Of a DNA stretch of 64,000 nucleotides, positions 32,708 through 41,257 are shown in pieces. Made by a program: the position numbers and the translations under genes. The notes beneath the pieces were generated by a model. The model was not told where the DNA came from and ran no database searches. It saw only the letters and a list, made by a program, of their open reading frames with translations. Source of the stretch: Dysosmobacter sp. Marseille-Q4140 (GTDB lineage: Bacteria; Bacillota; Clostridia; Oscillospirales; Oscillospiraceae); NCBI GenBank assembly GCA_018228705.1, contig CP073694.1:124001-188000 (forward strand), written 5' to 3'. Numbering within the stretch: position 1 is the stretch's first letter; each line of letters opens with the position of its first letter.

Positions 32708-34666
32708 TTACTCCTCCACGGGGGCCTCGTCGGCCTCATCGGCGGCGGGGCTCAGCAGAGCACGGATGGACAGGGAGATCTTCTTCTTCTCCTCGTCCAC
32801 GGCGGTGATCTTGACGTCCACCATCTGACCCTCGGACAGCACGTCCTCAGGCTTGTCGATGCGGCGGTCGGCGATCTGGGAGATGTGGATCAGGCCGTCC
32901 ACACCGGGCACGACCTCGGCGAAGGCGCCGAAGGTCATCAGCTTGACGATGCGCACGTTGGCCACGTCGCCCACGGAGTACTTGTCCATGAACACCTGCC
33001 AGGGATCCACGCTGTGGTCCTTGACGCCCAGGGAGATCTTGTGCTTCTCGGGGTCGAAGGAGATGACATAGACCTCCAGCGTGTCGCCCACCTTGCAGAC
33101 CTCAGAGGGGGTCTTGATGCGGCTCCAGCTCAGCTCGGAGATATGTACCATGCCGTCCACGCCGCCGATGTCCACGAACACGCCGTAGCTGGTCATGGAC
33201 TTGACGGTGCCGGTGTAGTGCTTGCCGACCTCGATGTTGGCCCACAGCTCGGCCTGAGCGGCCTTGCGGGCCTCCTCGGACACGGAGCGGATGGAGCCGA
33301 CGACCCGGCGGCGGGCGCGGTTGACCTCAGTGATGCGCAGCTGGACCTTCTGGCCCTTCATGGCGGACAGATCCGCGCCGCGGGGCTGGCCGCTCTGGGA
33401 GGCGGGAACGAACACCCGCACGCCCTTGACGGACACCACGATGCCACCCTTGTTCTCCTCGGTGACAGTGCCCTCCAGGACGGTCTTGTCCTCCACGGCC
33501 TGCTCGATGTTCTCCCAGACCTTGGCGGCGTCCAGACGCTTCTTGGACAGTTCAGCGTAGCCCTCCACGTCGTTGACGCGGACGACCCAGGTCTCGATCT
33601 CGTCGCCCACGTGGACCAGATCCTCAGGCTTGACGCTGGGATCGTCGCTCAGTTCGCTGAGCTTGATGTAAGCGGCCTGCTTGGCACCCACATCCACCTG
33701 GACCTCGGTGGGGGTGATGGCCGTGACAATGCCGGTCACCCGGTCACCGTTATTTAAAGTTTTGAAAGACTGATTCAGTAATTCCTCGAAGGACTCCTCT
33801 TTGCCCTCGGCCGCTTTGATTTCTTCACTCATGGCTGCATATACCTCCTTAATGATGCCCGCAGGCGTGGATGCGCCGGCCGTAAGACCCGCAACAGAGC
33901 AACCATTGAACAAATCCGGCGAGAGCTCGTCCGCGCGTTCGATCTGAACCACGCTTGGGCATCTCATCATGCAAATTTCCGTCAAATGTTTGGTGTTGGC
34001 GCTTTTACGGTCTCCCACCACAACCATCACGTCCGCCCTGGCGGCGATTTCGGCCGCTTCTGACTGACGCTGATGCGTAGCATTGCATATTGTATCAAAA
34101 ATTTTTACGTTTGTACACTCTTTTTTTAGGATTTTGCAGGAAGTTTCAAAAAGTTCACGAATGCAGGTGGTCTGAACCACTACCGTCAGAGGGATTTCCC
34201 GGTTTTTCGGATCGGCGGCCAGCCACATTTTTACTGCCTCGGGCCCGTCAAACACCACCGTGTCCCGGCCCCAGCTGGCAACGCCCTGGACCTCCGGATG
34301 GTTGGGATCTCCGATGACGGCGGCCCGCCGGCCCTCGGCCTCCGCCTGAGCCACCAGCCGCTGGATGCGCATCACGTTGGGGCAGGTGGCGCTGACGGTC
34401 CGGACACCCCGGGCCTCCAACTCCTCCAGAACGCTGCGCCGTTCCCCGTGGGAGCGCAGCACCACCGTCTCCCCGGCGGGGATCTCCTCCGGCCGGTCCG
34501 TCTTGCGGACGCCCCGGCGGCGCAGATCCTCCACCACGGCGGTATTGTGGATCAGGTCCCCCAGCATCCAGCACCCGCCGCTTTCCGCTGCGGTCTCCTC
34601 CGTCAGGGCCACCGCCCGGCGCACGCCGTAGCAAAAGCCCGCGCTCTTGGCCAGGATCACGGACAC
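32708..34666 (-). CDS. ispH: Fusion of 4-hydroxy-3-methylbut-2-enyl diphosphate reductase and S1 RNA-binding protein
   Basis: A 652-residue bifunctional protein. Residues 1-280 are IspH, the last MEP-pathway enzyme, with the 4Fe-4S cysteines Cys12 (AGFCYGVRRAV), Cys95 (SATCPN) and Cys194 (DTICNATHQRQ). Residues 306-374, 394-461, 480-549 and 565-635 are four S1 domains as in ribosomal protein S1; the third has the classical VKSMTSYGVFVDIGGVDGMVHISELSW form. The acidic tail is ADEADEAPVEE. The fusion is known in Clostridia. Inside the gene a strong ribosome site stands before Met279, so a free S1 protein may also be made. The start overlaps the plsC end. Confidence 0.95.
   Translation of the reverse strand: MSVILAKSAGFCYGVRRAVALTEETAAESGGCWMLGDLIHNTAVVEDLRRRGVRKTDRPEEIPAGETVVLRSHGERRSVLEELEARGVRTVSATCPNVMRIQRLVAQAEAEGRRAAVIGDPNHPEVQGVASWGRDTVVFDGPEAVKMWLAADPKNREIPLTVVVQTTCIRELFETSCKILKKECTNVKIFDTICNATHQRQSEAAEIAARADVMVVVGDRKSANTKHLTEICMMRCPSVVQIERADELSPDLFNGCSVAGLTAGASTPAGIIKEVYAAMSEEIKAAEGKEESFEELLNQSFKTLNNGDRVTGIVTAITPTEVQVDVGAKQAAYIKLSELSDDPSVKPEDLVHVGDEIETWVVRVNDVEGYAELSKKRLDAAKVWENIEQAVEDKTVLEGTVTEENKGGIVVSVKGVRVFVPASQSGQPRGADLSAMKGQKVQLRITEVNRARRRVVGSIRSVSEEARKAAQAELWANIEVGKHYTGTVKSMTSYGVFVDIGGVDGMVHISELSWSRIKTPSEVCKVGDTLEVYVISFDPEKHKISLGVKDHSVDPWQVFMDKYSVGDVANVRIVKLMTFGAFAEVVPGVDGLIHISQIADRRIDKPEDVLSEGQMVDVKITAVDEEKKKISLSIRALLSPAADEADEAPVEE
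33844..33850 (-). promoter_or_regulatory. Internal ribosome binding site before the S1 part of ispH-S1
   Basis: Minus strand AAGGAGG, 11 bases before the in-frame ATG at 33832 (Met279), which begins MSEEIKAAEGKEE just ahead of the first S1 domain. Confidence 0.6.
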
Positions 34667-35331
34667 AGGGGCTCACCTCCCACACTCTGGCCTCCCAGGG
34701 CATAGGCGGCGGCCAGGATCTCATCGGCGGCCCGCTGCATCTCCTCCGCCGTGCCGTGACGGCCGGAGTAGACCGGCGTGTAGGGCTTGCCGAAGATGAT
34801 GCGGGTGCGGTGGAAGGGGCGCTTCTTTCCATCTACGAATACCGGCACCATGGTGGCGCCGGCGCGGACGCCGATCACCGCCACGCCGCTCTTGGCCCGG
34901 GCGGGCTTGCCGTCCACAGTTCCAAGACCCTTTCGGATCACGGTCCCCTCCGGGAAGATCAGCAGATTGTCTCCGGAGCGGATGGACTGGATGGCGGTGC
35001 GGACCGACTCGATGTCCGTGCCGCCCCGCTTGACTGGGAAAGCGCCCACCTGCCGCAGTATCCAGCCGATGAACCGGTTGCGGAACAGCTGCTCCTTGGC
35101 CATGATGTGCAGCCGGTAGTTGACCGGCAGCTTCAGCGCCACCAGCACCGGGTCCCAGTTGCTGGAGTGGTTGGGGCACAGCAGCACGCCGCCGTCAGGC
35201 AGGTCCTCCAGTCCCTCCACGCGGACCGGGTGCAGGATATCCAGCAAAAAGCCCACCACGTAATACGCCGCGTGGAACAGCGCGCTGAGAGGCTTTTTCT
35301 TCACTTCTCCAGTTTCTTCCGTATGATGCAC
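34657..35331 (-). CDS. plsC: 1-acyl-sn-glycerol-3-phosphate acyltransferase
   Basis: A 224-residue membrane-bound enzyme that makes phosphatidic acid. A hydrophobic helix (about 16-34) precedes the HX4D motif NHSSNWDP (near residue 56), FPEGTVIRKG is the glycerol-phosphate binding motif, and the substrate VKRGGTD site is present. The start is a GTG at 35331 with GAGGAG eight bases upstream, inside the last codons of cmk; a GTG at 35304 that overlaps the cmk stop is an alternative. Gene order cmk-plsC-ispH/S1 is typical of Firmicutes. Confidence 0.92.
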   Translation of the reverse strand: MHHTEETGEVKKKPLSALFHAAYYVVGFLLDILHPVRVEGLEDLPDGGVLLCPNHSSNWDPVLVALKLPVNYRLHIMAKEQLFRNRFIGWILRQVGAFPVKRGGTDIESVRTAIQSIRSGDNLLIFPEGTVIRKGLGTVDGKPARAKSGVAVIGVRAGATMVPVFVDGKKRPFHRTRIIFGKPYTPVYSGRHGTAEEMQRAADEILAAAYALGGQSVGGEPLCP

Positions 35332-35978
35332 AGCAGCGCCTCCTCGCTCTCTTGAAAATTCAGCTCCGTGGTGTCCAGCACCACGGCGTCCTCCGCCTGG
35401 CGCAGGGGCGCCGCGGCCCGATGGGTGTCGTTGTAGTCCCGCTGGCGGATCTCCTCCAGGACCTGCTCATAGGGCTGCGGGGTCCCCCGCTGCTCCAGCT
35501 CCCGGACCCGGCGCTGCGCCCGGGCCTCCGCCGAGGCGGTGAGGAACACCTTCACCGCCGCCTCCGGCAGCACCACGGTGCCGATGTCCCGGCCGTCCAT
35601 GATGACACTGTGCTCCCGGGCCAGCTGCCGCTGCATCTCCAGGAGGTAGTCCCGCACCGCCGGGTGGGCCGACACGTCGGAGGCGTACCGGGACACCTCC
35701 GGCAGCCGGATGGCGTCGGTCACGTCCTCCCCGTTCAGATACATCCGCTGGAGCCCGTCGGCCCCGTAGCGCATCTCCACCCGCAGCTCCGGCAGCTCCG
35801 CCGCCACGGCGGCGCCGTTTTTCGGATCGACGCCCGCTTTCAAAATGTGGTAGCCGATGGTCCGGTAGATGGCGCCGGTGTCCACATATACATATCCCAG
35901 CCGCCCGGCCGCCGCCCGGGCCAGGGTGCTCTTCCCGGCGCCGGAGGGGCCGTCAATGGCCACGCTGATGATCTCGCT
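35301..35978 (-). CDS. cmk: Cytidylate kinase
   Basis: A 225-residue kinase that converts CMP and dCMP to diphosphates. The P-loop DGPSGAGKST is near residues 10-19, YVDTGAIYR is the CMP-binding motif and DGRDIGTVVLP follows. The frame opens at an ATG 8 codons earlier that overlaps the preceding stop; the ATG at 35978 is preferred because AAGGAGAG lies upstream of it and it gives the standard N-terminus. Overlaps plsC by 31 bases. Confidence 0.94.
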   Translation of the reverse strand, partial: SEIISVAIDGPSGAGKSTLARAAAGRLGYVYVDTGAIYRTIGYHILKAGVDPKNGAAVAAELPELRVEMRYGADGLQRMYLNGEDVTDAIRLPEVSRYASDVSAHPAVRDYLLEMQRQLAREHSVIMDGRDIGTVVLPEAAVKVFLTASAEARAQRRVRELEQRGTPQPYEQVLEEIRQRDYNDTHRAAAPLRQAEDAVVLDTTELNFQESEEALLCIIRKKLEK

Positions 35979-35998
35979 CATAGTCTGCGTTCTCTCCT

Positions 35999-37228
35999 TC
36001 ATTCTTCTGTGCCCGCCGCGGCGCGGCCGGCCGCCCGGCCCGTGGCCCAGGCGATCTGCAGGTTGAAGCCGCCGGTGTAGGCGTCCACGTCGATCAGCTC
36101 GCCTGCAAAGTACAACCCCTTTACAATCTTTGACTCCATGGTTTTCGGGTCGATCTCCGACACCTTCACGCCGCCGGAGGTGACGATGGCCTGCTCCACC
36201 GGGCAGGGGCCCTCCACCTCCACGGTGAAGTGCTTGAGCAGGCGCAGCAAAGCCTGCCGCTGCTCCCGCTTGAGGTCGTGGACCTTCTGATGGGAAGGGA
36301 TGCCGCTGCGCTCCACCACCGCGCCGATCAGCTTCTGGGGCAGCAGGTCGTTCAATGCGTTGCAGAAGTCGTGGTTGGCGTATTTGGTGAAGTCCGACAC
36401 CAGGCGCTTATCCAGTGTGGATTCGTCCAGGGCGGGCTTGAGGTCGATCTCCAGCCGGTAGGCTTTTTTGCCGAAGTGACGCATATGGGCCGAGGCGGAG
36501 AGGATCAACGGCCCGCTGAGGCCGAAGTGGGTGAACAGCAGCTCCCCGAAGTCCGTGTAGAGCTTTTTGTTGTTCTCGTAGACCGTCAGTCCCACGTTTC
36601 GAAGGCTCAGGCCCTGAAGGGGCGCGCAGTCCGGCGCCAGAAGCGGCACCAGGGAGCCCCGCAACTCCGTCACCGTATGACCGGCCTGGGCCGCCAGACG
36701 GTGGCCGTCGCCGGTGGAGCCGGTGGCAGGATAGCTGACGCCGCCGGTGGCCAGGATTACGGCCTGGGCCGGATACGTCCCCTTCTCCCCCGTCACGCCG
36801 GTGACGGCGCCGTCCGCTGTGGTCAGGTCCGCCGCCCGGTCCCGGACCAGCTGCACGCGCAGCCGCCGCAGCCGCCGCTCCAGAGCGCCGCTGACGTCAA
36901 AGGCCCGGTCGCTGACCGGGAACACCCGGTTGCCCCGCTCAGTCTTGACGGGCACGCCCAACTCTTCGAAAAAGGCCATGGCGGCCCGGCCGTCGAACCG
37001 GGAAAAGGCGCTGTACAGGAACTTGCCGTTCCGGGGGACGTTGGCCAGCAGCGTCTCAAGGTCTGCATTGTTGGTGATATTGCACCGGCCCTTGCCGGTG
37101 ATGTTCAGCTTCTTGCCCAGCCGCTCGTTGGGCTCCAGCAGCGTCACGGCGGCGCCGCTCTCCGCCGCACAGATGGCGGCCATCATCCCGGCGGCTCCGC
37201 CGCCGATCACCACGATCCGCTTACTCAT
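35999..37228 (-). CDS. HI0933-like FAD-dependent oxidoreductase (YhiN/BaiN family)
   Basis: A 409-residue flavoprotein with the N-terminal FAD motif VVIGGGAAGMMAAICAAESG, the family signature GRCNITNN, and a C-terminal FAD-contact VDAYTGGFNLQIAWATG. Members are uncharacterised or, in bile-acid 7-dehydroxylating Clostridia, proposed as BaiN; nothing else here suggests bile-acid work, so only the family is claimed. The ATG at 37228 is chosen with GGGAAG upstream; it overlaps the end of the rpiR-type gene. Confidence 0.87.
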   Translation of the reverse strand: MSKRIVVIGGGAAGMMAAICAAESGAAVTLLEPNERLGKKLNITGKGRCNITNNADLETLLANVPRNGKFLYSAFSRFDGRAAMAFFEELGVPVKTERGNRVFPVSDRAFDVSGALERRLRRLRVQLVRDRAADLTTADGAVTGVTGEKGTYPAQAVILATGGVSYPATGSTGDGHRLAAQAGHTVTELRGSLVPLLAPDCAPLQGLSLRNVGLTVYENNKKLYTDFGELLFTHFGLSGPLILSASAHMRHFGKKAYRLEIDLKPALDESTLDKRLVSDFTKYANHDFCNALNDLLPQKLIGAVVERSGIPSHQKVHDLKREQRQALLRLLKHFTVEVEGPCPVEQAIVTSGGVKVSEIDPKTMESKIVKGLYFAGELIDVDAYTGGFNLQIAWATGRAAGRAAAGTEE

Positions 37229-38087
37229 CGTCCATCTTCCCAAACACGCCGTACTCGTTCCAGATGTCCTCCAGGTCCGCGAAGGTGCGGGACACGTCGG
37301 AGCGCATCCGGTAGCCGATGGCGATGAGCAGCGCGTTGATCAGGGACATGGGCGCCACCATGGAGTCCACGAAGGAGATCATCTCGCTGGGGGCCAGCAG
37401 GGCGTCGTCCGCCATCTGGTACACCGGGGAGAGCTCGTTGTCGGTGACGGCGATGACGGAGGCGCCCCGGTCCTTTGCAAATTTCACGGTGTTCATGGTC
37501 ACCTTGGAGTACCGGGGGAAACTGATGGCGATCATCACATCCTCCGGCCCCACCCGGAACAGCTGCTCGAAGATCTCCCCGGCGGCGTTGGACTGGACCA
37601 GGGTGACATTCTCGAACAGCAGGTGGAGGTAGAAGTTCAGATAGCCCGCCACGAAGGTGGACGAGCGCACGCCCAGGATGTAGATGTGGCGGGCGGCCAT
37701 GATCCGGTCCACCACCCGGTCGAACTCCGCCCGGTCGGCCTCGTCGGTGACCACCCGGAGCTTGTCCATGTCGGACTGGATGACTGCGGACAGGATGTCC
37801 TGGTTGCTGAACAGGTCCCCGGCGGCCTGGATCCGCTGGGTGGAGGTCAGCCGGGAGCGGATCATCTCCTGGAGAGCCCGCTGCATGCTGGGATAGCCGT
37901 CGTAGCCCAGCTCCGAGGCGAAGCGGACCACCGTGGACTCGCTGACGCCCACCAGACGGCCCAGCTTGCTGGCAGTCATGAAGGCCGCCTTGTCGTAATT
38001 TTGCAGGATGTATTCGGCGATGCGCTTCTGGCCCTTGGAAAAGCCCCGCATGCCGCTCTCGATGATATGTAAGATACTCTTTGCCAC
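37221..38087 (-). CDS. MurR/RpiR family transcriptional regulator
   Basis: A 288-residue regulator with an N-terminal HTH_6 domain (KLGRLVGVSESTVVRFASELG, about residues 36-56) and a C-terminal SIS sugar-phosphate-binding domain with YILGVRSSTFVAGYL and AISFPRYSK. Such proteins sense phosphorylated sugars, but no sugar gene is adjacent; the operon holds a flavoprotein, cmk, plsC and ispH/S1. The start is a GTG at 38087 with GAGGATGGG upstream; the frame continues 52 codons further without family match. A promoter lies about 65 bases ahead. Confidence 0.88.
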   Translation of the reverse strand: MAKSILHIIESGMRGFSKGQKRIAEYILQNYDKAAFMTASKLGRLVGVSESTVVRFASELGYDGYPSMQRALQEMIRSRLTSTQRIQAAGDLFSNQDILSAVIQSDMDKLRVVTDEADRAEFDRVVDRIMAARHIYILGVRSSTFVAGYLNFYLHLLFENVTLVQSNAAGEIFEQLFRVGPEDVMIAISFPRYSKVTMNTVKFAKDRGASVIAVTDNELSPVYQMADDALLAPSEMISFVDSMVAPMSLINALLIAIGYRMRSDVSRTFADLEDIWNEYGVFGKMDDE

Positions 38088-38152
38088 GGTCCCATCCTCC
38101 GTCTCCTGACCCCGTTCCGGGGGTGCCGCGCCGGGCGCGGCCGTTCCAGCGT

Positions 38153-38180
38153 ATTGTACCACAAATCCCCGTGAATTCAA
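38153..38180 (-). promoter_or_regulatory. Sigma-A promoter of the rpiR-ispH/S1 operon
   Basis: Minus strand TTGAAT (38175-38180), 16-nt spacer, TACAAT (38153-38158) preceded by TGG. Confidence 0.75.
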
Positions 38181-38259
38181 ACCCTGTTTTGCAGGATTTC
38201 TTTCACACTCCTGCAAAATGCCCTCTGCGGCCGTGAAAAGCAACGGAGCCGGAGGGCCT

Positions 38260-38967
38260 TCACAGGCCCTTCAGCTCCGCGATCTCCTCTTCCATTAAGT
38301 ACCGCCACTTCCCCGGCGGCAGGTCTCCCAGGGTCAGGGTGTGCTCCCGGACCCGGCGCAGCCGCTTGACCCCCAGGTCGCACCGGGCGCACATCCGCCG
38401 GATCTGCCGGTTTTTCCCCTCGTGAATGGTGATCTCCAGCTCCGCCGTCCGCTCCCCCTGCCACAGGCATTTCACTCGGGCAGGGCGGATGGGCTCCCCC
38501 CGCAGGTCCCGAATGGCAGCAAGTTTTTCCGCCGCCCCGGCCACCGGGCCGTAGACCTGGACGTGGTAGGTCTTGTTCACCTCGTGGCTGGGGTGCAGCA
38601 GCCGCGCCGTCAGGGCGCCGTCGTTGGTCAGCAGCAGCAGTCCCTCGGAGTCCAGGTCCAGCCGCCCCACCGGGTACACCCGGACACCCACATCCGCCGT
38701 CAGCTCCGCCACCGTTGGCCGGCCCTGCTCGTCGGAGAGGGTGGTGACATACCCTCTGGGCTTGTTGAGCATCAGGTAGACCATCTGCTCCGGCCGCCGC
38801 AGGGGCGCGCCGTCCACGCAGATCTCGTCCCGGTCCGGGTCCGCCTTCTGGCCCAGCCGGGCGGTCTCGCCGTTGACCGTCACCCGTCCGGCGTTGAGGT
38901 AGTCCTCCGCCGCCCGCCGGGAGCAGACCCCGGCGGCGGAGAGCAGCTTTTGCAGCCGTTCTTCCAT
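38260..38967 (-). CDS. rluB: 23S rRNA pseudouridine synthase, RluB/RsuA family
   Basis: A 235-residue enzyme. An S4 RNA-binding domain (residues 1-58, ERLQKLLSAAGVCSRRAAED) is followed by the catalytic domain with the aspartate in PVGRLDLDSEGLLLLTNDG and later HEGKNRQIRRMCA. It probably makes pseudouridine 2605 in helix 89 of 23S rRNA. It follows the peptidase gene by 19 bases and ends the seven-gene operon. RsuA-type 16S specificity is less likely in Firmicutes but cannot be ruled out by eye. Confidence 0.9.
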   Translation of the reverse strand: MEERLQKLLSAAGVCSRRAAEDYLNAGRVTVNGETARLGQKADPDRDEICVDGAPLRRPEQMVYLMLNKPRGYVTTLSDEQGRPTVAELTADVGVRVYPVGRLDLDSEGLLLLTNDGALTARLLHPSHEVNKTYHVQVYGPVAGAAEKLAAIRDLRGEPIRPARVKCLWQGERTAELEITIHEGKNRQIRRMCARCDLGVKRLRRVREHTLTLGDLPPGKWRYLMEEEIAELKGL

Positions 38968-38986
38968 CGTTTTCTCTCTTTCTCTG

Positions 38987-40087
38987 TCACTGGGGGAAGC
39001 CCCGCCGCAGCAGCGCCATGGCGCTCTCCACGGCCGGAGGCACGTCAGCCCCGCACACCAGGGCCGCCCGGCCCACCTCTTTGCCGTTCACGGAGAACAC
39101 CGCCTCCCCCGCCGCCGTCCCGGCGGTCACCGGGGCCGTCAGAGGGCCGGTCAGCGCCAGCTCCGTCTCCAGGGTCTCCCCCTCCGCCAGGGGCCAGGCA
39201 AAGCCCGCCGCCGCGGCCAGGGGCACCGTGTCCGCCGCGCCGCCCAGCACCGGCGCCGTGTCCAGGATCTGGCCCGGCACGGCGGCCCGGCAGGCCGGGT
39301 AGGCGGAAAAGCCGTACTCCAGCAGGGCCTCGTGGTCCGCCCAGTCGTTGCCGTCCTGAAGCGTCACCGCCACCAGCCGCTGGCCCGCCCGCTCCGCGCA
39401 GCTGACCAGGGTCCGGCCCGCCGCCTGGGTGTAGCCGGTCTTGAGGCCGATGCAGCCCTCCACCAGGTTCAGCAGCTTGTTGTGGTTGGACATAGTCCGT
39501 CCGCCGATGGTGACGCTTTTGGTGGAGGCGATGCGGACCAGGGTCTCATTCTCCACCGCCGCGCAGGCCAGGCGCGCCATATCCCGGGCGGTGGAGTAGT
39601 GCAGCTCGTCGTCCAGGCCGTTGGGGTTGGCGAAGGAGGAGCCGGTCATGCCCAGCTCCTCCGCCTTTTCGTTCATGAGCCGGGCAAAGCCCGCCTCGCT
39701 GCCGGCGATGTGCTCCGCGATGGCCACCGCCGCGTCGTTCCCTGAGCACAGCAGAAGGCCGTAGAGCAGCGTCTCCAGCGTCAGCTCCTCCCCCTCCTTG
39801 AGGTACATGGACGAGCCCTCGGTCCAGGCGGCCGCCCGGCTCACCGTCACCGTGTCGCTCAGATCCCCCTCCTCGATGGCCACCAGGGCCGTGAGGATCT
39901 TGGTGGTGGAGGCGATGAGCATTTTCGCGTCGGCGTTGTGCTCGTAGAGCACCCGGCCGCTGTCCACGTCCATCAGGATCGCGGACGAGGCGGAAGTGCT
40001 CACCGCCAAGGACTGACAAGGAAATATACTGCACAGGACAAGCACTGCCGTCAGGCAGGCCGCCCACCGTCGGAAAGGGGTACGCAA
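38987..40087 (-). CDS. D-alanyl-D-alanine carboxypeptidase, DacF-like
   Basis: A 366-residue S11 serine peptidase with a signal peptide (hydrophobic 8-28). The penicillin-binding motifs are SxxK in ASTTKI (near residue 61), SxN in SGNDAA and KTG in LKTGYT. A C-terminal beta domain (about 270-360) follows as in PBP5. It trims peptidoglycan pentapeptides outside the membrane; neighbours gerW and scpAB suggest a sporulation-linked DacF. The start is probably TTG at 40087 with GAGGTGATG nine bases upstream. Confidence 0.9.
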   Translation of the reverse strand: MRTPFRRWAACLTAVLVLCSIFPCQSLAVSTSASSAILMDVDSGRVLYEHNADAKMLIASTTKILTALVAIEEGDLSDTVTVSRAAAWTEGSSMYLKEGEELTLETLLYGLLLCSGNDAAVAIAEHIAGSEAGFARLMNEKAEELGMTGSSFANPNGLDDELHYSTARDMARLACAAVENETLVRIASTKSVTIGGRTMSNHNKLLNLVEGCIGLKTGYTQAAGRTLVSCAERAGQRLVAVTLQDGNDWADHEALLEYGFSAYPACRAAVPGQILDTAPVLGGAADTVPLAAAAGFAWPLAEGETLETELALTGPLTAPVTAGTAAGEAVFSVNGKEVGRAALVCGADVPPAVESAMALLRRGFPQ

Positions 40088-40131
40088 ACGCCATCACCTC
40101 GCGCAAAATCAGTGATGGTAGTATACCCCCG

Positions 40132-40527
40132 TCAGCAGGTCTGATCTTCCTTCTTTTTGTCGAAATATTTTTCCACTTTCTCCATCAGGTCCGGCACCAT
40201 CTCCACCACACGGTCCAGGGTGGTGGACGCAGGCACCGCCACCGGCAGCACCCGGGTGGTGCCCTCCTTGATGACCAGGAAGGCCACCGGATCGATCTTC
40301 ACGCCCGCGCCGGCGGCGCCGCCGAAGTCCTTGGGCTGGACCTTGCCGTAGTCCGCGCCGCCGCTGCCGAAGCCGAAGCTGACCTTGGAAATGGGGATCA
40401 ACGTCACGCCGTCCGGCGTGGTGATGGGCTGGCCGACGATGGTGTTGGTGTCCACCATCTCATGGATCTTCTCCATGGTGGAGCGCATCAGATCGTTGAG
40501 AGGGGCCTTTTTTTCCATATTGTCCAT
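40132..40527 (-). CDS. ytfJ: GerW family sporulation protein (YtfJ)
   Basis: A 131-residue protein with PITTPDGVTLIPISKVSFGFGSGG followed by a glycine-rich GGAAGAGVKIDPVAFLVI core and a helical C-terminus. YtfJ/GerW proteins are forespore-made and help spores respond to L-alanine in Bacillus. ATG at 40527; a second start at codon 4 is possible. It sits between DUF2953 and the DacF-like gene, the same grouping as in Bacillus, where ytfJ-ytfI and dacF-region genes lie near scpAB. Confidence 0.9.
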   Translation of the reverse strand: MDNMEKKAPLNDLMRSTMEKIHEMVDTNTIVGQPITTPDGVTLIPISKVSFGFGSGGADYGKVQPKDFGGAAGAGVKIDPVAFLVIKEGTTRVLPVAVPASTTLDRVVEMVPDLMEKVEKYFDKKKEDQTC

Positions 40528-40554
40528 TTAAAACCATCCTTTCTTGCGCCGCGC

Positions 40555-41223
40555 TCAGGCGGCATCGGTATGCGCACATTCCCGCTTTTCCTCAGCGGGC
40601 GTCTGTTTCTTCATCAGGGCCGACAGCCACCGCAGGGCCGGAACGGCCACGCCGAAGGCCACGGCCACCGCCGTCCCGATCCGCACCGAGGCGCCGATCT
40701 CACCGGCCCAGCGGGTGGCGGGGCTGTCGAAATCCAGTCCGATGTGGACGCTGGGGTCTGGGACGCGGACCAGCTCCTCCAGGGCGGGCATGATATTGTA
40801 CATGGCCCCGCTGGCCCAGCCGTAGACTTCCGCCCCGGCGGCGGGGTCCTCCGCGGCGCCGATGGTGACGGAGACCGTCATGGGGTCCAGACGGACGCTG
40901 CGCCGGGTGCGGCCCAGGGCCTTTTTCAGCGGCGGCCACATGGTCTGCGCCGCCTCTTTCACGTCCGTCGCCGTCACCTTGGGAAAGGCGGGCTTTTTCT
41001 CCTCTTTTTCCGATTTTTTCGGACGTTTCTCCCGCTTTTTTGCCTGCTGGGGCTTTTGTCGGGGTTCTTTTTCCGGCTCCCCGGTCAGAGGGATGCGGAA
41101 GGGGCCGATGGTCAGCACCGCCGCCGGCGGCGCCTCCCCGAAGCGCACCCGGACGCCGATCCGGGTACGGCAGATCAGCACCGCCAGTACGATCAGGATG
41201 CCCAAAATCCACAGCCAAATCAC
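40555..41223 (-). CDS. DUF2953 family membrane protein (YtfI-like)
   Basis: A 222-residue protein: one N-terminal helix (residues 2-19), a strongly charged lysine- and glutamate-rich stretch (about 52-85) and a C-terminal part with LDFDSPATRWAGEIGASVRI, the DUF2953 motif, then another hydrophobic segment. Function unknown; in Bacillus the homologue ytfI precedes ytfJ and is sporulation-expressed. The start is a GTG at 41223 with AAAGGAGG upstream. Confidence 0.82.
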   Translation of the reverse strand: MIWLWILGILIVLAVLICRTRIGVRVRFGEAPPAAVLTIGPFRIPLTGEPEKEPRQKPQQAKKREKRPKKSEKEEKKPAFPKVTATDVKEAAQTMWPPLKKALGRTRRSVRLDPMTVSVTIGAAEDPAAGAEVYGWASGAMYNIMPALEELVRVPDPSVHIGLDFDSPATRWAGEIGASVRIGTAVAVAFGVAVPALRWLSALMKKQTPAEEKRECAHTDAA

Positions 41224-41257
41224 AGCGGCGCCTCCTTTCCATCCGCCGTGCCCCCGC

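Noticed and set aside
40085-40132. Sigma-F or sigma-G promoter before the DacF-like gene
   Set aside because: GTATA is present but no matching -10 at the right distance; the nearest TATACT lacks a -35, so co-transcription from the upstream genes is simpler.
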